A stretch of 28,640 nt of DNA from JAAYCI01 sp031548875 (GCA_031548875.1 JAVBQQ010000031.1:1-28640), one strand, 5' to 3'. Positions 1 to 8,512 are shown, numbered from the stretch's first letter. Translations and numbers: made by a program. The notes: generated by a model from the sequence alone, not told the origin.

Positions 1-43
1 GCCTGGTATCACTTCTGGGGGCTTGACAAAGAAGGTAAACAAT

Positions 44-394
44 ATGCAAAAACCGCGCATTTTCACAACATCCTTTGCCAGCGTGTATCCCCTCTACCTG
101 CAAAAGGCCGAAAAAAAAGGCCGCACCAAGGCGGAGCTGCACGAGGTCATCTTCTGGCTGACGGGCTATGATGAGACGGGACTTCAAGAACAGCTGGACA
201 AAGGCTCTACCCTGGAGGACTTCTTCGCAGGCGCACCGCTGATTAATCCCGGCGCTTCGCTCATCACCGGCAGCATCTGCGGCCACCGCGTCGAGGAGAT
301 TGAGGATCCCCTCCTGCAAAAGATACGCTACCTGGACAAGTTGGTCGACGAACTGGCCAAGGGTAAAAGCATGGAAAAAATACTGCGGAAATAA
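44..394 (+). CDS. DUF2200 family protein
   Basis: This small soluble protein of 116 residues matches my memory of the DUF2200 family: a start like QKPRIFTTSFASVYPLY, then KAEKKGRTKAELHEVIFWLTG, a central VEEIEDPLLQKIRYLDKL block and a basic KGKSMEKIL tail. Family members are about 110-120 residues, so the gene is full length. Its biochemical function is unknown; no signal peptide or membrane segment is present. I chose the ATG at 44 because GAAGG at 31-35 lies 8 bases upstream. An in-frame TTG at 23 would add seven residues but has no ribosome binding site in view. It appears monocistronic, with a weak hairpin and T-run downstream (473-492). Confidence 0.85.
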   Translation: MQKPRIFTTSFASVYPLYLQKAEKKGRTKAELHEVIFWLTGYDETGLQEQLDKGSTLEDFFAGAPLINPGASLITGSICGHRVEEIEDPLLQKIRYLDKLVDELAKGKSMEKILRK

Positions 395-472
395 TAACGT
401 CCGGCGGCCGTTTGGCCTGACCTTGCCGTAAATGCGGTATTGCGTCGATATTTTACATCCGTCCAAATCCCT

Positions 473-492
473 GCACTTCCAGTGCGCTTTTT
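473..492 (+). terminator. weak intrinsic terminator after the DUF2200 gene
   Basis: GCACT (473-477) and AGTGC (481-485) form a 5-bp stem with a TCC loop, followed by GC and five T. The stem is short, so this is only a possible terminator; it lies just ahead of the next promoter. Confidence 0.35.
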
Positions 493-495
493 GTA

Positions 496-524
496 TTGCC
501 CTCGTTTCCACTTGCTGATATAAT
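496..524 (+). promoter_or_regulatory. sigma-A-type promoter for the diguanylate cyclase gene
   Basis: TTGCCC at 496-501 and a perfect TATAAT at 519-524 are separated by 17 bases. TGA directly before the -10 gives an extended -10 element. It lies about 54 bases upstream of the start at 578. Confidence 0.65.
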
Positions 525-577
525 GACTTAACACCAAATTTGGTCGTAAAGTCATAAAAAGCAGAGGAGGCAGGCGG

Positions 578-2101
578 ATGCTGTACGGTTGTATCTTGGC
601 GCTGCATGTGTTCGCCATCGCCCTGTCGGTCTTCCTGCTCATCTTCAGCATCTACCGCCGCCAGGCGCCCAAGTCCCTCTTCTTCGCGTTCATGGCGCTC
701 AGCATCTTCCTGTATACGATGGGCTATTTCCTCGAGATCACTGCCCCAACACAGGAGGCGGCCTTCACCGCCACCCAGATGGAGTATCTGGGGGTTCCCT
801 TTGTGGCGCCGCTCCTGCTCATCTTCCTGGCCGATTACTGCGGCCGGCCATTTCGCCCGTCCCACGTCGTGCTGCTGTTGGTCATCCCCATCGCCACCTG
901 TCTGCTGGTACTCACCTGGCCGTGGAACGGCATCTACTACAGCAGCGTCACCTTCCTGGCCGACGCCGTGATCCCGCATCTGGCCGTCACCGGCTCGCCG
1001 TTCTACTATCTCTTTTTTGCCTATACGTATGCCATCAGTCTCGTGGCCGTCGTCGTACCGCTGGCGCGCTATCGCCGGGGAGACGTCCATTTCAAAAAGC
1101 AGGCGCGCATCCTGGTGGTCGCTACCGCCATCCCGGTCGTGGGCAACGCCCTCTCACTGTTCAAGCTGTCCCCCTTCGGGCTGGACACCACCCCCGTGCT
1201 GATGAGCATCACCAGCATCCTGCTCAGCTACTCGTTCCTGAGGCTGGGCCTGTTCCGCATCGCGCCGCTGGCGCGGGAGCAGATCGTGGAAACGATGAAC
1301 GACGCGTTCATCCTGGCGGATATGGACGGCGGCTTCGTGGACGCAAACGGGGCCGCAGTCAAATTATTCCCCCAACTGGCGGCGGCTGCCGCCGGCACCC
1401 ACCTGTCCGACGTGGACGGCCTGCCCTGGCACCCGCAGGATAATTCCCTCCGGCACGAGTTTAGTGTGGAAACGCCGGCCGGCAAGCACTACTACCGCAC
1501 CTCGGCCACGACCATCTCCCACAAAAAAACGCCCCTGTGCAGCTGCATCATGATTTATGACATCACCGAGGCGCGCCAGCTGCTGGACGAAGTGAGCGCA
1601 CTTGCCACCCACGATACGCTCACCGGCCTGCTCAACCGCGGCACCTTTTTTGAGAATGCACAGGTCCTGTTCGACACCACCTTCGCCACGGACGGCGACG
1701 TCTCAGTCATCATGCTGGACCTGGACTACTTCAAGCGCGTGAACGACACCTACGGCCACATGATGGGAGACGAGGTACTCGCCACCATAGCTCAAAAGCT
1801 GAGCGGCCGCTTCCGCAAGACGGACCTGTTCGCCCGCTACGGCGGCGAGGAATTCTGCGCCATGCTGCCCGACGCACCGCTCGCAAGCGCGCTGGCCATT
1901 GCCGAACAGTTGCGCGCGGCGGCAGAGCAACAGGTGTTCCTCTGCCGGGGCGAGAGCTTCCACATCACCATCAGCGTGGGGGTGGCCCAGTACGACCCCG
2001 CCCGCCACGCCACGGTGGAATCGCTGCTGGCCGACGCGGACGATGCGCTGTATGCGGCCAAGAACGCGGGCCGCAACCGCGTGGCCCAATCTTCTTCCTG
2101 A
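578..2101 (+). CDS. 7TM-PAS-GGDEF membrane diguanylate cyclase
   Basis: The product is predicted to make cyclic di-GMP from two GTP at the membrane. Residues 1-225 hold about seven hydrophobic segments in the pattern of the N-terminal 7TM sensor domain of histidine kinases. A PAS-like segment follows (about 228-330, with MNDAFILADMDGGFVDANG), then a complete GGDEF domain (about 340-505). The active-site loop is GGEEF at 422-426, a functional variant, and an RxxD inhibitory site (R413-D416) sits exactly five residues before it, so product feedback inhibition is expected. AGAGGAGG at 563-570 lies seven bases before the ATG. The gene stands alone behind its own promoter. The HD-GYP protein at 8553 would be its enzymatic counterpart. 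The ligand of the 7TM part is unknown. Confidence 0.9.
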   Translation: MLYGCILALHVFAIALSVFLLIFSIYRRQAPKSLFFAFMALSIFLYTMGYFLEITAPTQEAAFTATQMEYLGVPFVAPLLLIFLADYCGRPFRPSHVVLLLVIPIATCLLVLTWPWNGIYYSSVTFLADAVIPHLAVTGSPFYYLFFAYTYAISLVAVVVPLARYRRGDVHFKKQARILVVATAIPVVGNALSLFKLSPFGLDTTPVLMSITSILLSYSFLRLGLFRIAPLAREQIVETMNDAFILADMDGGFVDANGAAVKLFPQLAAAAAGTHLSDVDGLPWHPQDNSLRHEFSVETPAGKHYYRTSATTISHKKTPLCSCIMIYDITEARQLLDEVSALATHDTLTGLLNRGTFFENAQVLFDTTFATDGDVSVIMLDLDYFKRVNDTYGHMMGDEVLATIAQKLSGRFRKTDLFARYGGEEFCAMLPDAPLASALAIAEQLRAAAEQQVFLCRGESFHITISVGVAQYDPARHATVESLLADADDALYAAKNAGRNRVAQSSS

Positions 2102-2249
2102 ACACGCAAAGAGAAAACGGGTACGCAAAAGGAAGCGCCGACCGCTAACCGAATCACATACAATGTCGTTCCGTTGTGTGCAAGACGGCGCGAAAGGTGG
2201 ATTCCCGTTGCGCATCCGCTTTCTCAGCGCATTGCCCGGTTTTTCATGC

Positions 2250-2295
2250 AGCCACCGTTTTTTGCCACAAGGCAGGGACGGCGGCTTTCTTTTTT
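2250..2295 (+). terminator. intrinsic terminator downstream of the diguanylate cyclase
   Basis: AGCCACCGT (2250-2258) pairs with ACGGCGGCT (2278-2286) with one wobble, with an inner TGCC/GGCA stem and ACAA loop, followed by a T-rich run through 2295. The T-run is on the plus side, so it ends transcripts from the gene at 578; it also separates that gene from the opposing gene that ends at 2312. Confidence 0.7.
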
Positions 2296-2311
2296 CATTC
2301 GATGGTCCCGC

Positions 2312-2650
2312 TCATTCCTCCGGGCCATCCTCTTTCCGGCCAAACTCCCGTTTGATGCCTTCGCGCACGTCCACAGCCGTGTCCCGCACGCCCCCGGCAA
2401 AATCCGAGGCCGCGTCGCGCACATCATGCGCCACCTCCACCGCGCGCCCGGCCACGTCCTGTGCGGCGCCCGCCGCCACGGCGCGGGTCTTCATCGCCAC
2501 ATCCACTGCCACGTCCTTCGTGCGCAGGGCGGCGTCCAGCGCCACATCCTTGGTCATCAGCGCCACGTCCACGGCCGTGTCCTTCACCTTGGCCGCCGTG
2601 TCCAGCGCCTTGTCCACAAACTCCTGCCCGTCACGTTTCGCATCGGCCAT
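2312..2650 (-). CDS. LEA-like 11-residue-repeat helical protein
   Basis: This 112-residue protein is hydrophilic, alanine-, lysine- and aspartate-rich, and has no membrane segment. Residues 24-67 are four tandem 11-residue units (DTAVDVALMTK, DVALDAALRTK, DVAVDVAMKTR, AVAAGAAQDVA), and a related unit recurs at 90-100. Such 11-mer repeats form amphipathic helices in LEA-type and apolipoprotein-like proteins, which are associated with desiccation or membrane protection; that role is inference here. The start is the ATG at 2650, preceded by GGAGGT nine bases upstream; the earlier in-frame ATG at 2668 overlaps that site. It is the second gene of an apparent operon with the membrane peptide at 2690-2860 (39-base gap). 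Its C-terminus GPEE recurs in the peptide at 4647. Confidence 0.65.
   Translation of the reverse strand: MADAKRDGQEFVDKALDTAAKVKDTAVDVALMTKDVALDAALRTKDVAVDVAMKTRAVAAGAAQDVAGRAVEVAHDVRDAASDFAGGVRDTAVDVREGIKREFGRKEDGPEE
2450..2581 (-). repeat. four tandem 33-bp coding repeats (11-residue units)
   Basis: The stretch encodes residues 24-67 of the LEA-like protein. Each 33-base unit encodes a D-x-A-x-D-x-A-x-x-T-K pattern; the last unit is diverged. It is visible on the plus strand as recurring CATC or CGTCC...TTGGT/TTCGT blocks. Confidence 0.7.
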
Positions 2651-2689
2651 TCTTTCCACACCTCCCATGGCTTTGTCGCTCGCGTCTGG

Positions 2690-2860
2690 TTACCGTTCCC
2701 TCTGCTGGCGCAGCCCGCCCAGCACGATGAGCACCACCGCCACCACCAGCGTCGGGATGGCCAGCCAGTCGGGCACGCGCACGATGATGCGGTCCACCAC
2801 CGTGCACGCCACAAACAGGATGAGCCCCGCGGCCAGCAGGGGCGATATCGTCCACTTCAT
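2690..2860 (-). CDS. small two-helix membrane protein
   Basis: The frame encodes 56 residues starting MKWTISPLLAAGLILFVAC and ending GLRQQRER. Two hydrophobic stretches (about residues 6-22 and 33-50) are joined by a polar turn with VPDW, giving a helical hairpin membrane peptide. A run of six G at 2868-2873 on the minus strand lies about seven bases before the ATG, and a strong promoter lies just upstream (2883-2911). It is first in a two-gene unit with the LEA-like protein, suggesting a joint envelope or stress role. I do not recognise a named family. Confidence 0.65.
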   Translation of the reverse strand: MKWTISPLLAAGLILFVACTVVDRIIVRVPDWLAIPTLVVAVVLIVLGGLRQQRER

Positions 2861-2882
2861 CGCAGAGCCCCCCTTTTGCTAA

Positions 2883-2911
2883 AGTATACCCCTCCTGCAT
2901 CCAATTGGCAA
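2883..2911 (-). promoter_or_regulatory. sigma-A-type promoter for the membrane peptide / LEA-like operon
   Basis: On the minus strand TTGCCA (2906-2911) and TATACT (2883-2888) are separated by exactly 17 bases, about 22 bases before the start at 2860. Confidence 0.75.
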
Positions 2912-2962
2912 ATGACACCTGTGCCGGCTGTATATGCGGGGCAGCACCCAGGTGTACCGCCA

Positions 2963-2992
2963 TTGACGCAGCACCCCTTCGTCCTATATACT
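2963..2992 (+). promoter_or_regulatory. sigma-A-type promoter for glutamine synthetase
   Basis: TTGACG (2963-2968) and TATACT (2987-2992) are separated by 18 bases, about 80 bases upstream of the start. It is divergent from the promoter at 2883-2911. No GlnR-type TGTNA-N7-TNACA operator was seen. Confidence 0.7.
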
Positions 2993-3074
2993 ATATTTGT
3001 TGTGAAAAAATCTCGCATCGCCTGTTTACGCGCGTGCGGCAGGGGAAACGCATACCTTTTCGGGAGGGATGAAC

Positions 3075-4505
3075 TTGTTCAAAACACTGGACGAAGCGCT
3101 GGCCTATTGCGCAAAAAATGAGATCCGCATGGTCGATTTTATGATGATCGACCTGAATGGCCGCTGGCGCCACCTCACCATGCCCATCGAGCGCTTCACC
3201 CCGGACACGCTGGTGCACGGCACCGGGTTCGACGGCTCCAACTACGGCTTTGCCCCGGTGGAAAAAAGCGACATGGTGTTTATCCCGGATCTTTCCACCG
3301 CCTACCCGGACAAATTCTGCGAGGTGCCCACGCTGGCCATGATCGGCGACGTATATATCATCGATCTACCCCACAACCGCCGGTTCGACCAGGACCCCCG
3401 CAATGTGGCCATGCACGCGGAGGAATACCTGCGGGGCACCGGCATCGCCGATGAGATGCGTATCGGCCCCGAGTTCGAGTTCCACGTGTTCGAGCATGTA
3501 AGCTACTCGGTGGAACCCCATTACTCCAAATTCCAGGTGGACACACGACAGGCCACCTGGAACAGCGGGCAGGAGCTTGAAAACCTGGGCTACCAGGTAC
3601 CCCGCAAGGGCGGCTACCACATCGCCCCGCCCATGGATGTGCTGTCCGGCTTCCGCAGCCGCATCTGCCTGCTCATGGAAGAACAGGGCATCGCCGTGAA
3701 GTATCACCACCACGAGGTGGGCGGCCCCGGCCAGGTGGAGATCGAAGTGGAGTTTGGCGGCCTGCGCGAGATGGCCGACAAGACCATGATGACCAAATAC
3801 CTTATTAAGAATGCCGCCGTTGCCGAGGGCAAAACGGCCACCTTCATGCCCAAGCCCCTGTTCGACGAAGCGGGCAACGGCCTGCATGTGCACATGCACC
3901 TCTTCAAGGACAGCCAGCCCCTGTTCTACGACGAAAACGGCTACTCCCAGCTCAGCGACACCGCCCTTTGGTTCATCGGCGGGCTGCTCACCCACGCGCG
4001 GGCGCTGTGCGCCTTTACCAACCCCAGCACCAACAGCTACAAGCGCCTTGTGCCCGGTTATGAAGCGCCGGTCACCATCGGGTATGCCACCTCCAACCGC
4101 TCCAGCGTCATCCGCATCCCGGCCTACGCAAAAGCGCCGGACAAAAAACGCTTCGAGCTGCGCTGCCCTGACGGCACCTGCAACCCTTATTACGCCTATT
4201 CTGCCATCCTCATGGCCGGCATCGACGGCATCCAGAACAAGATCGACCCCCACGCCGCCGGTTTTGGCCCGTACGACTTCAACCTGTATAACCTCTCGCC
4301 CGAGGAGAAAAAGAACATCCAGTCGCTGCCCCGCAACCTGGATGAGGCGCTGGACGCGCTGGAGGCCGACCACGCCTTCCTCACGGCCGGTGGCGTGTTT
4401 CCGCAGCATCTCATCGACCTGTGGATACGCAACAAACGCGCCGACGCATCCTATTACAACCTCATGCCCCAACCGGTAGAATACCAGATGTACTACGACC
4501 TGTGA
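3075..4505 (+). CDS. glnA: glutamine synthetase, type I
   Basis: The enzyme condenses glutamate and ammonia with ATP to glutamine and acts as a cytoplasmic dodecamer. The sequence shows the beta-grasp N-domain (MVDFMMIDLNGRWRH), the metal-binding glutamates in RIGPEFEFHVFE and VGGPGQVEIEVEFG, NGLHVHMHL, the NPSTNSYKRLVPGYEAP loop with the catalytic Glu, and RFELRCPDGTCNPYYAYSA. About 476 residues is normal for the family. FNLYNLSPEE retains a Tyr at the position adenylylated in proteobacterial enzymes, but no adenylyltransferase is nearby. The SD GGGAGGG (3062-3068) abuts the ATG at 3069, leaving no spacing, so the TTG at 3075 (six bases away) is the more likely start. The gene has its own promoter and terminator. 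Confidence 0.93.
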   Translation: MFKTLDEALAYCAKNEIRMVDFMMIDLNGRWRHLTMPIERFTPDTLVHGTGFDGSNYGFAPVEKSDMVFIPDLSTAYPDKFCEVPTLAMIGDVYIIDLPHNRRFDQDPRNVAMHAEEYLRGTGIADEMRIGPEFEFHVFEHVSYSVEPHYSKFQVDTRQATWNSGQELENLGYQVPRKGGYHIAPPMDVLSGFRSRICLLMEEQGIAVKYHHHEVGGPGQVEIEVEFGGLREMADKTMMTKYLIKNAAVAEGKTATFMPKPLFDEAGNGLHVHMHLFKDSQPLFYDENGYSQLSDTALWFIGGLLTHARALCAFTNPSTNSYKRLVPGYEAPVTIGYATSNRSSVIRIPAYAKAPDKKRFELRCPDGTCNPYYAYSAILMAGIDGIQNKIDPHAAGFGPYDFNLYNLSPEEKKNIQSLPRNLDEALDALEADHAFLTAGGVFPQHLIDLWIRNKRADASYYNLMPQPVEYQMYYDL

Positions 4506-4530
4506 GCCGTGGACAACCTGTCTGTCAATC

Positions 4531-4557
4531 AAGAAGCCCCGCATCGCGGGGCTTCTT
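4531..4557 (+). terminator. terminator hairpin after glnA
   Basis: A perfect 12-bp stem (AAGAAGCCCCGC at 4531-4542 with its complement at 4546-4557) has a three-base ATC loop, 26 bases after the glnA stop. The T content sits at the 3' end of the stem; no long T-run follows. Confidence 0.8.
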
Positions 4558-4566
4558 GTCGCATTT

Positions 4567-4587
4567 GGTTACATTTTGGTTTCGCAA
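4567..4587 (+). repeat. 21-bp dispersed intergenic repeat, copy 1
   Basis: GGTTACATTTTGGTTTC followed by GCAA. A copy differing at one base lies at 17891-17911. The half-sites GTTACA and GTTTCG are 11 bp apart, the spacing of a response-regulator direct-repeat box. TGTAACC at 4601-4607 is also inverted relative to its first seven bases. Function unknown. Confidence 0.55.
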
Positions 4588-4646
4588 CGCGTGTCCTTTT
4601 TGTAACCTTGGTGTGGTATACTGTGTTACATGACCTGCTTTCAGTC

Positions 4647-4751
4647 TCATTCCTCCGGCCCGCCCATGCGCGCCGCGTGCCTGCGCATCGAAACGGCCAC
4701 CAGCCCCACCAGCGCCAGCACCAAAATGCCTAATCCCATCAGTTTTTTCAT
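4647..4751 (-). CDS. 34-residue single-span membrane peptide
   Basis: The peptide begins MKKLMGLGILVLALVGLVAV and ends in a basic/polar tail, SMRRHAARMGGPEE. Residues 4-20 form one membrane span with an N-terminal lysine pair. GAGAGGAG lies six bases before the ATG at 4751, which is why I prefer this start to the upstream in-frame ATG at 4910. No family is recognised. It ends in GPEE like the LEA-like protein at 2312, and the shared 3' DNA (CTCATTCCTCCGG on the plus strand) is nearly identical. It reads toward glnA and is divergent from the sensor kinase. Confidence 0.55.
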   Translation of the reverse strand: MKKLMGLGILVLALVGLVAVSMRRHAARMGGPEE

Positions 4752-4851
4752 ACAGCGCTCCTCTCGGCCACCCTTTTTTCGTTGTCGCGTGGCGGCCGTC
4801 CATTTTACAATACGAAATAAAAGCCTTTTTAGATTCAAAGATTTTTCTATA

Positions 4852-4873
4852 TTTATTCCATTTGTGGAATAAA
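4852..4873. promoter_or_regulatory. 9-bp perfect inverted repeat in AT-rich intergenic DNA
   Basis: TTTATTCCA (4852-4860) and TGGAATAAA (4865-4873) flank TTTG. It lies between the divergent starts at 4751 and 5054, 40 bases ahead of the kinase promoter, so it could be an operator or a weak bidirectional terminator. The sequence around it is strikingly AT-rich compared with the genes. Confidence 0.45.
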
Positions 4874-4914
4874 ATTTGATTTCTTTGATAATTGTGTAAA
4901 AAAATGCCAAATGA

Positions 4915-4943
4915 TTGACTTATTCTCCCCCAAGCGGTAGTAT
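4915..4943 (+). promoter_or_regulatory. sigma-A-type promoter for the hybrid sensor kinase
   Basis: TTGACT (4915-4920) and TAGTAT (4938-4943) are separated by 17 bases, leaving a leader of about 105 bases before the start at 5054. The same hexamer pair occurs at the polymerase promoter at 25919-25948. Confidence 0.65.
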
Positions 4944-5053
4944 TGAGACATTGACAACCACCGGCAAGAAACGGCCGCTAATCCTTACAAAACTCCCTGT
5001 TTTGCCCGCCTGCGGGCGCCCCCGCCCTCCCATTAAACGAAGAGGTGTCCCGC

Positions 5054-8000
5054 TTGAAAACCGAGCCTTCACAACAGAATACTGCCGCACCCGGCGATGC
5101 TTCCCCCGCGCCCGGCGCTGTGCCCGGGGCCAGCCGCGAGGCCGGCACTGCGCATTTTTCCAATTTGCTCGACCTTATCATCGATGTGACGAACATCGGC
5201 CTGTGGGACTGGAATCTCGCCACCGGGCATGTCATCTATTCAAAACAGTGGGAGGCCATCGCCGGCTACGAAGAGGGCGAGCTGCCCCAAACGGTTGCCA
5301 GCTGGGAAAATTCCCTGTTCCCCGAAGACCTGGACAAAACCAATGATATCATAGCCGATTACCTCGCCGGCAAAACCGGTTCCCGTTACTACGAGGCCGA
5401 CTTCCGCATGGTGCGCAAGGACGGCAGCGTCATCTGGGCGCAGGACCGCGGCACCGTGGTGGAATGGGACGAGAACGGCAAACCCCTGCGCCTCATCGGC
5501 ATCCTGCAGAACATCAACCGCATCAAACAGGCGGAGTTTGCGCTGCAGGCAAAAACTGAGATGGTGGACTTTGTGGCCAATATCTCCGGCCTTGGCTACT
5601 ACGATTGGAACCTCGATGAAAACCACATCGCCTATGGCGAGGACTACATGGAGATGCTGGGCTACAACGCCAGCACCATCACCGGCTCGCTGGAGGAGTG
5701 GGAGGGCTTCATCCATCCCGACGACCTGCCCGGCACGGTAGCCGCGCTGGACGCCTATGTGGAAGGCCGGGCAGACTCCTATTCCCAGGAAATGCGCATG
5801 CGCCACAGCGACGGCCACTTCATCTGGACGCTGGACACCGCCGTCATCGTGGAGCGCAACGAGGACGGCAGCCCCCACCGCGTCATCGGCGGCCATCTGG
5901 ACATCGACAACCTGAAAAGGACCGAGTTGCGCCTGCAGCAGAGCCTTCTGGAGAACGAAAAGTACAGTGAGCGCCTGCAGGAAGAGGTGGACCTCGCCGT
6001 CAGCGCGCTGGCCGAAAACCAGCAGACCAACCAGGCGCTGTTCGACGCAAACCCCTACGTCAACATCATCTTCAATACCCAGCTGCAGGTCATCGACTGC
6101 AACCCTGCGGCCATCGAGTATTTCGGTTTTGCAAGCCGGGAAGATCTCGTCCGCGAGCTGCCTGGCCTCATCATGTCCAGCATACCCGAGTACCAGCCCG
6201 ACGGCGCGCCCTCCTTCACATTGCCGGACCGTGTGCGCCAGGCGATGGAGCAGGGTACGGCCGTGTTCGAAACAGAGCTTGTGCTGCACGGCGAGCGCAC
6301 CCCCCTGCGCGTCGTGTTCAAGCACATCTCCCTGAAAGGGCAGGATTGCATCGCCACCTATCTTGTGGACCTGCGCACCCTCAAGGAGGCCCGCAACGAG
6401 CTGCAGCGCCAAGACCTGCTGCTGCACGAGATCAATACCATGGCCACCAAACTGATGGGCACAGACCCCGACGACTTCGACGCCGTGATGTGGGGCGCGC
6501 TTGCCGCGCTGGGTACCCGCGTGGACGCCGACCACATGTACATCTGGCAGAACTACGAACAGAACGGCCACGCTTATGCCCGCAGGCGCTTCTGCTGGAC
6601 GCGCGGCGAGGCCACCCTCCCGGCGGAAGACACCCCCTCCTTCTGCATGGATAGCTGGAAGGACGGCTTCGACCCTTCCACCGTCATCAACGCAACGGCC
6701 GACCAGTTGCCGCACGAAGCAGGCGCCCTGCTCATGGCCGACGATATTCAGTCGCTGCTGGTCATCCCCATCTTCATCCACGGCGCCTTCTGGGGCCTTG
6801 TGGGCTACGACGATTGCATCCGCGCGCGCACCTTCTCCGGCACCGAGGAAAAGATCCTCCAGTCGGCCGGCTACCTCATGGCCAGCGGCATCATCCGCAA
6901 CGAGATGACTGAAAACCTCATCACGGCGCGCGAACAGGCGCTGGAAAGCACCCGCGCCAAGAGCGATTTCCTCTCCCGCATGAGCCACGAGATCCGCACA
7001 CCCATGAATGCCATCATCGGCATGACCACCATCGCCCAGAAGTCGGAGGACACCCAAAAGACCGCATACTGCCTCTCGCAGATATCCAACGCCTCCCAGC
7101 AGCTGCTCGGCATCATCAACGACATCCTCGACATGAGCAAGATTGAATCGGGCAAGTTCGAGATCGCCGCCCACGAGTTCAACTTCGAGCGCATGATGCA
7201 GAGCGTCTTCCACGTGGTGGAGGTACGCATGCAGGAGAAGCGCCAGGAGTTCCAGTTCATCTTTGAAGACCTGTTCACCCGCCACATGTTTAGCGACGAA
7301 CTGCGCCTGTCCCAGGTGCTCACAAACCTACTCACAAACGCTACAAAATTCACCCCCGAAGAGGGCCAGATATCCCTGTTGGTGCGCCACACGCAGCTGG
7401 GCAGCGACCGCTCGCTGTTGCATGTGGAGGTGCGCGACACCGGCATCGGCATTACTCCAGAGCAGCAGAAAAAGCTGTTCACCTCTTTCGAGCAGGCCGA
7501 CGGCGGCATCTCCCGCCGTTTTGGCGGCACCGGTCTGGGGCTTGCCATCTGCAAGAAGATCCTGAATCTCATGGGCGGCGATATCTGGGTGGAAAGCGAA
7601 GCCGGCGCCGGTTCCACCTTTGTCTTTGAGGTGGAGGTAGGCTGGGGCGCCCCGCTGGACTTGAGCGACGCCAAAAGCCTGCCTCCCGGCAGCGACGTGC
7701 GCATCCTGGTGGTGGACGACTCGGAGGACGTGCGCCTTTACTTTACCGGCATCCTGCAAAACTTCGGCCTCTCGTGCGACACTGCCGCCAGCGGCCGCGA
7801 AGCCATCTCGATGGTCAAACACGCGCTAGATGCCGGCACACCCTACACCCTTGTTTTTGTAGACTGGAAGATGCCGGAGATGAACGGCTCTGTGGCCGCG
7901 CGCGAAATCAAGCGCATCATGAACGACCACATCGTCGTCATCATGATCTCGGTGGCCGATTGGAGCGAGATCGAGGAAGAGGCCCAGCAATACGGCGTCA

Positions 8001-8512
8001 CCCAGTTTCTACCCAAACCCATCCTGCCCAGCGTGCTGCTCAACAAGATCGTGGAGGTCAACAAGAGCACGATGTTGAAGCAACCGGACGTGGACGACCC
8101 GCCGCCGCCCAAGCACGATTGGCACGACCACGCCATCCTGTTGGCCGAAGACATCGACATCAACCGCGAGATTATCCTCTCCATCCTGGAAGACACCGGC
8201 CTCGAGGTGGATTGGGCGCCCAACGGCGGCGAAGCCGTGCGCCTGTTCGGGCAAAACCCGGGCAAATACAGCCTCATCCTGATGGACGTGCAGATGCCCG
8301 GCATGGACGGCCTGGAGGCCACCCGCCGCATCCGCGCCAGCGGCGCGCCCGACGCCACCGACATCCCCATCATCGCCATGACCGCAAACGCGTTTAAGGA
8401 GGATGTGGACAACTGCCTGGCTGCCGGCATGAACGACCACGTGGCCAAACCCATCGACGTGGATGATATGCTGCGCAAGCTTTCTGTATACCTCGAATCC
8501 GTCAGCAGATGA
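5054..8512 (+). CDS. soluble hybrid histidine kinase (PAS x3, GAF, HisKA, HATPase, two receivers)
   Basis: This 1152-residue cytoplasmic sensor has no membrane segment. In order it shows two PAS/PAC modules (about 40-160 and 170-290), a short coiled coil, a third PAS (about 320-440), a GAF domain (about 455-615), HisKA with SRMSHEIRTPMNAIIGM (phospho-His about 645), HATPase with N-box LTNLLTNATKF, G1 DTGIG and G2 GGTGLGLAI, then two receivers with phospho-Asp in FVDWKMP (about 937) and LMDVQMP (about 1078). AGAGG at 5041-5045 overlaps the GTG at 5045, so the TTG at 5054 is the likely start. It precedes the receiver-HD-GYP gene by 40 bases and probably signals to it, directly or through the HPt protein at 9813. 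The input signal is unknown. Confidence 0.92.
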   Translation: MKTEPSQQNTAAPGDASPAPGAVPGASREAGTAHFSNLLDLIIDVTNIGLWDWNLATGHVIYSKQWEAIAGYEEGELPQTVASWENSLFPEDLDKTNDIIADYLAGKTGSRYYEADFRMVRKDGSVIWAQDRGTVVEWDENGKPLRLIGILQNINRIKQAEFALQAKTEMVDFVANISGLGYYDWNLDENHIAYGEDYMEMLGYNASTITGSLEEWEGFIHPDDLPGTVAALDAYVEGRADSYSQEMRMRHSDGHFIWTLDTAVIVERNEDGSPHRVIGGHLDIDNLKRTELRLQQSLLENEKYSERLQEEVDLAVSALAENQQTNQALFDANPYVNIIFNTQLQVIDCNPAAIEYFGFASREDLVRELPGLIMSSIPEYQPDGAPSFTLPDRVRQAMEQGTAVFETELVLHGERTPLRVVFKHISLKGQDCIATYLVDLRTLKEARNELQRQDLLLHEINTMATKLMGTDPDDFDAVMWGALAALGTRVDADHMYIWQNYEQNGHAYARRRFCWTRGEATLPAEDTPSFCMDSWKDGFDPSTVINATADQLPHEAGALLMADDIQSLLVIPIFIHGAFWGLVGYDDCIRARTFSGTEEKILQSAGYLMASGIIRNEMTENLITAREQALESTRAKSDFLSRMSHEIRTPMNAIIGMTTIAQKSEDTQKTAYCLSQISNASQQLLGIINDILDMSKIESGKFEIAAHEFNFERMMQSVFHVVEVRMQEKRQEFQFIFEDLFTRHMFSDELRLSQVLTNLLTNATKFTPEEGQISLLVRHTQLGSDRSLLHVEVRDTGIGITPEQQKKLFTSFEQADGGISRRFGGTGLGLAICKKILNLMGGDIWVESEAGAGSTFVFEVEVGWGAPLDLSDAKSLPPGSDVRILVVDDSEDVRLYFTGILQNFGLSCDTAASGREAISMVKHALDAGTPYTLVFVDWKMPEMNGSVAAREIKRIMNDHIVVIMISVADWSEIEEEAQQYGVTQFLPKPILPSVLLNKIVEVNKSTMLKQPDVDDPPPPKHDWHDHAILLAEDIDINREIILSILEDTGLEVDWAPNGGEAVRLFGQNPGKYSLILMDVQMPGMDGLEATRRIRASGAPDATDIPIIAMTANAFKEDVDNCLAAGMNDHVAKPIDVDDMLRKLSVYLESVSR

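Noticed and set aside
5240..7285. 681-codon minus-strand open frame antisense to the hybrid kinase
   Set aside because: No ribosome binding site or domain; composition is that of an antisense shadow.
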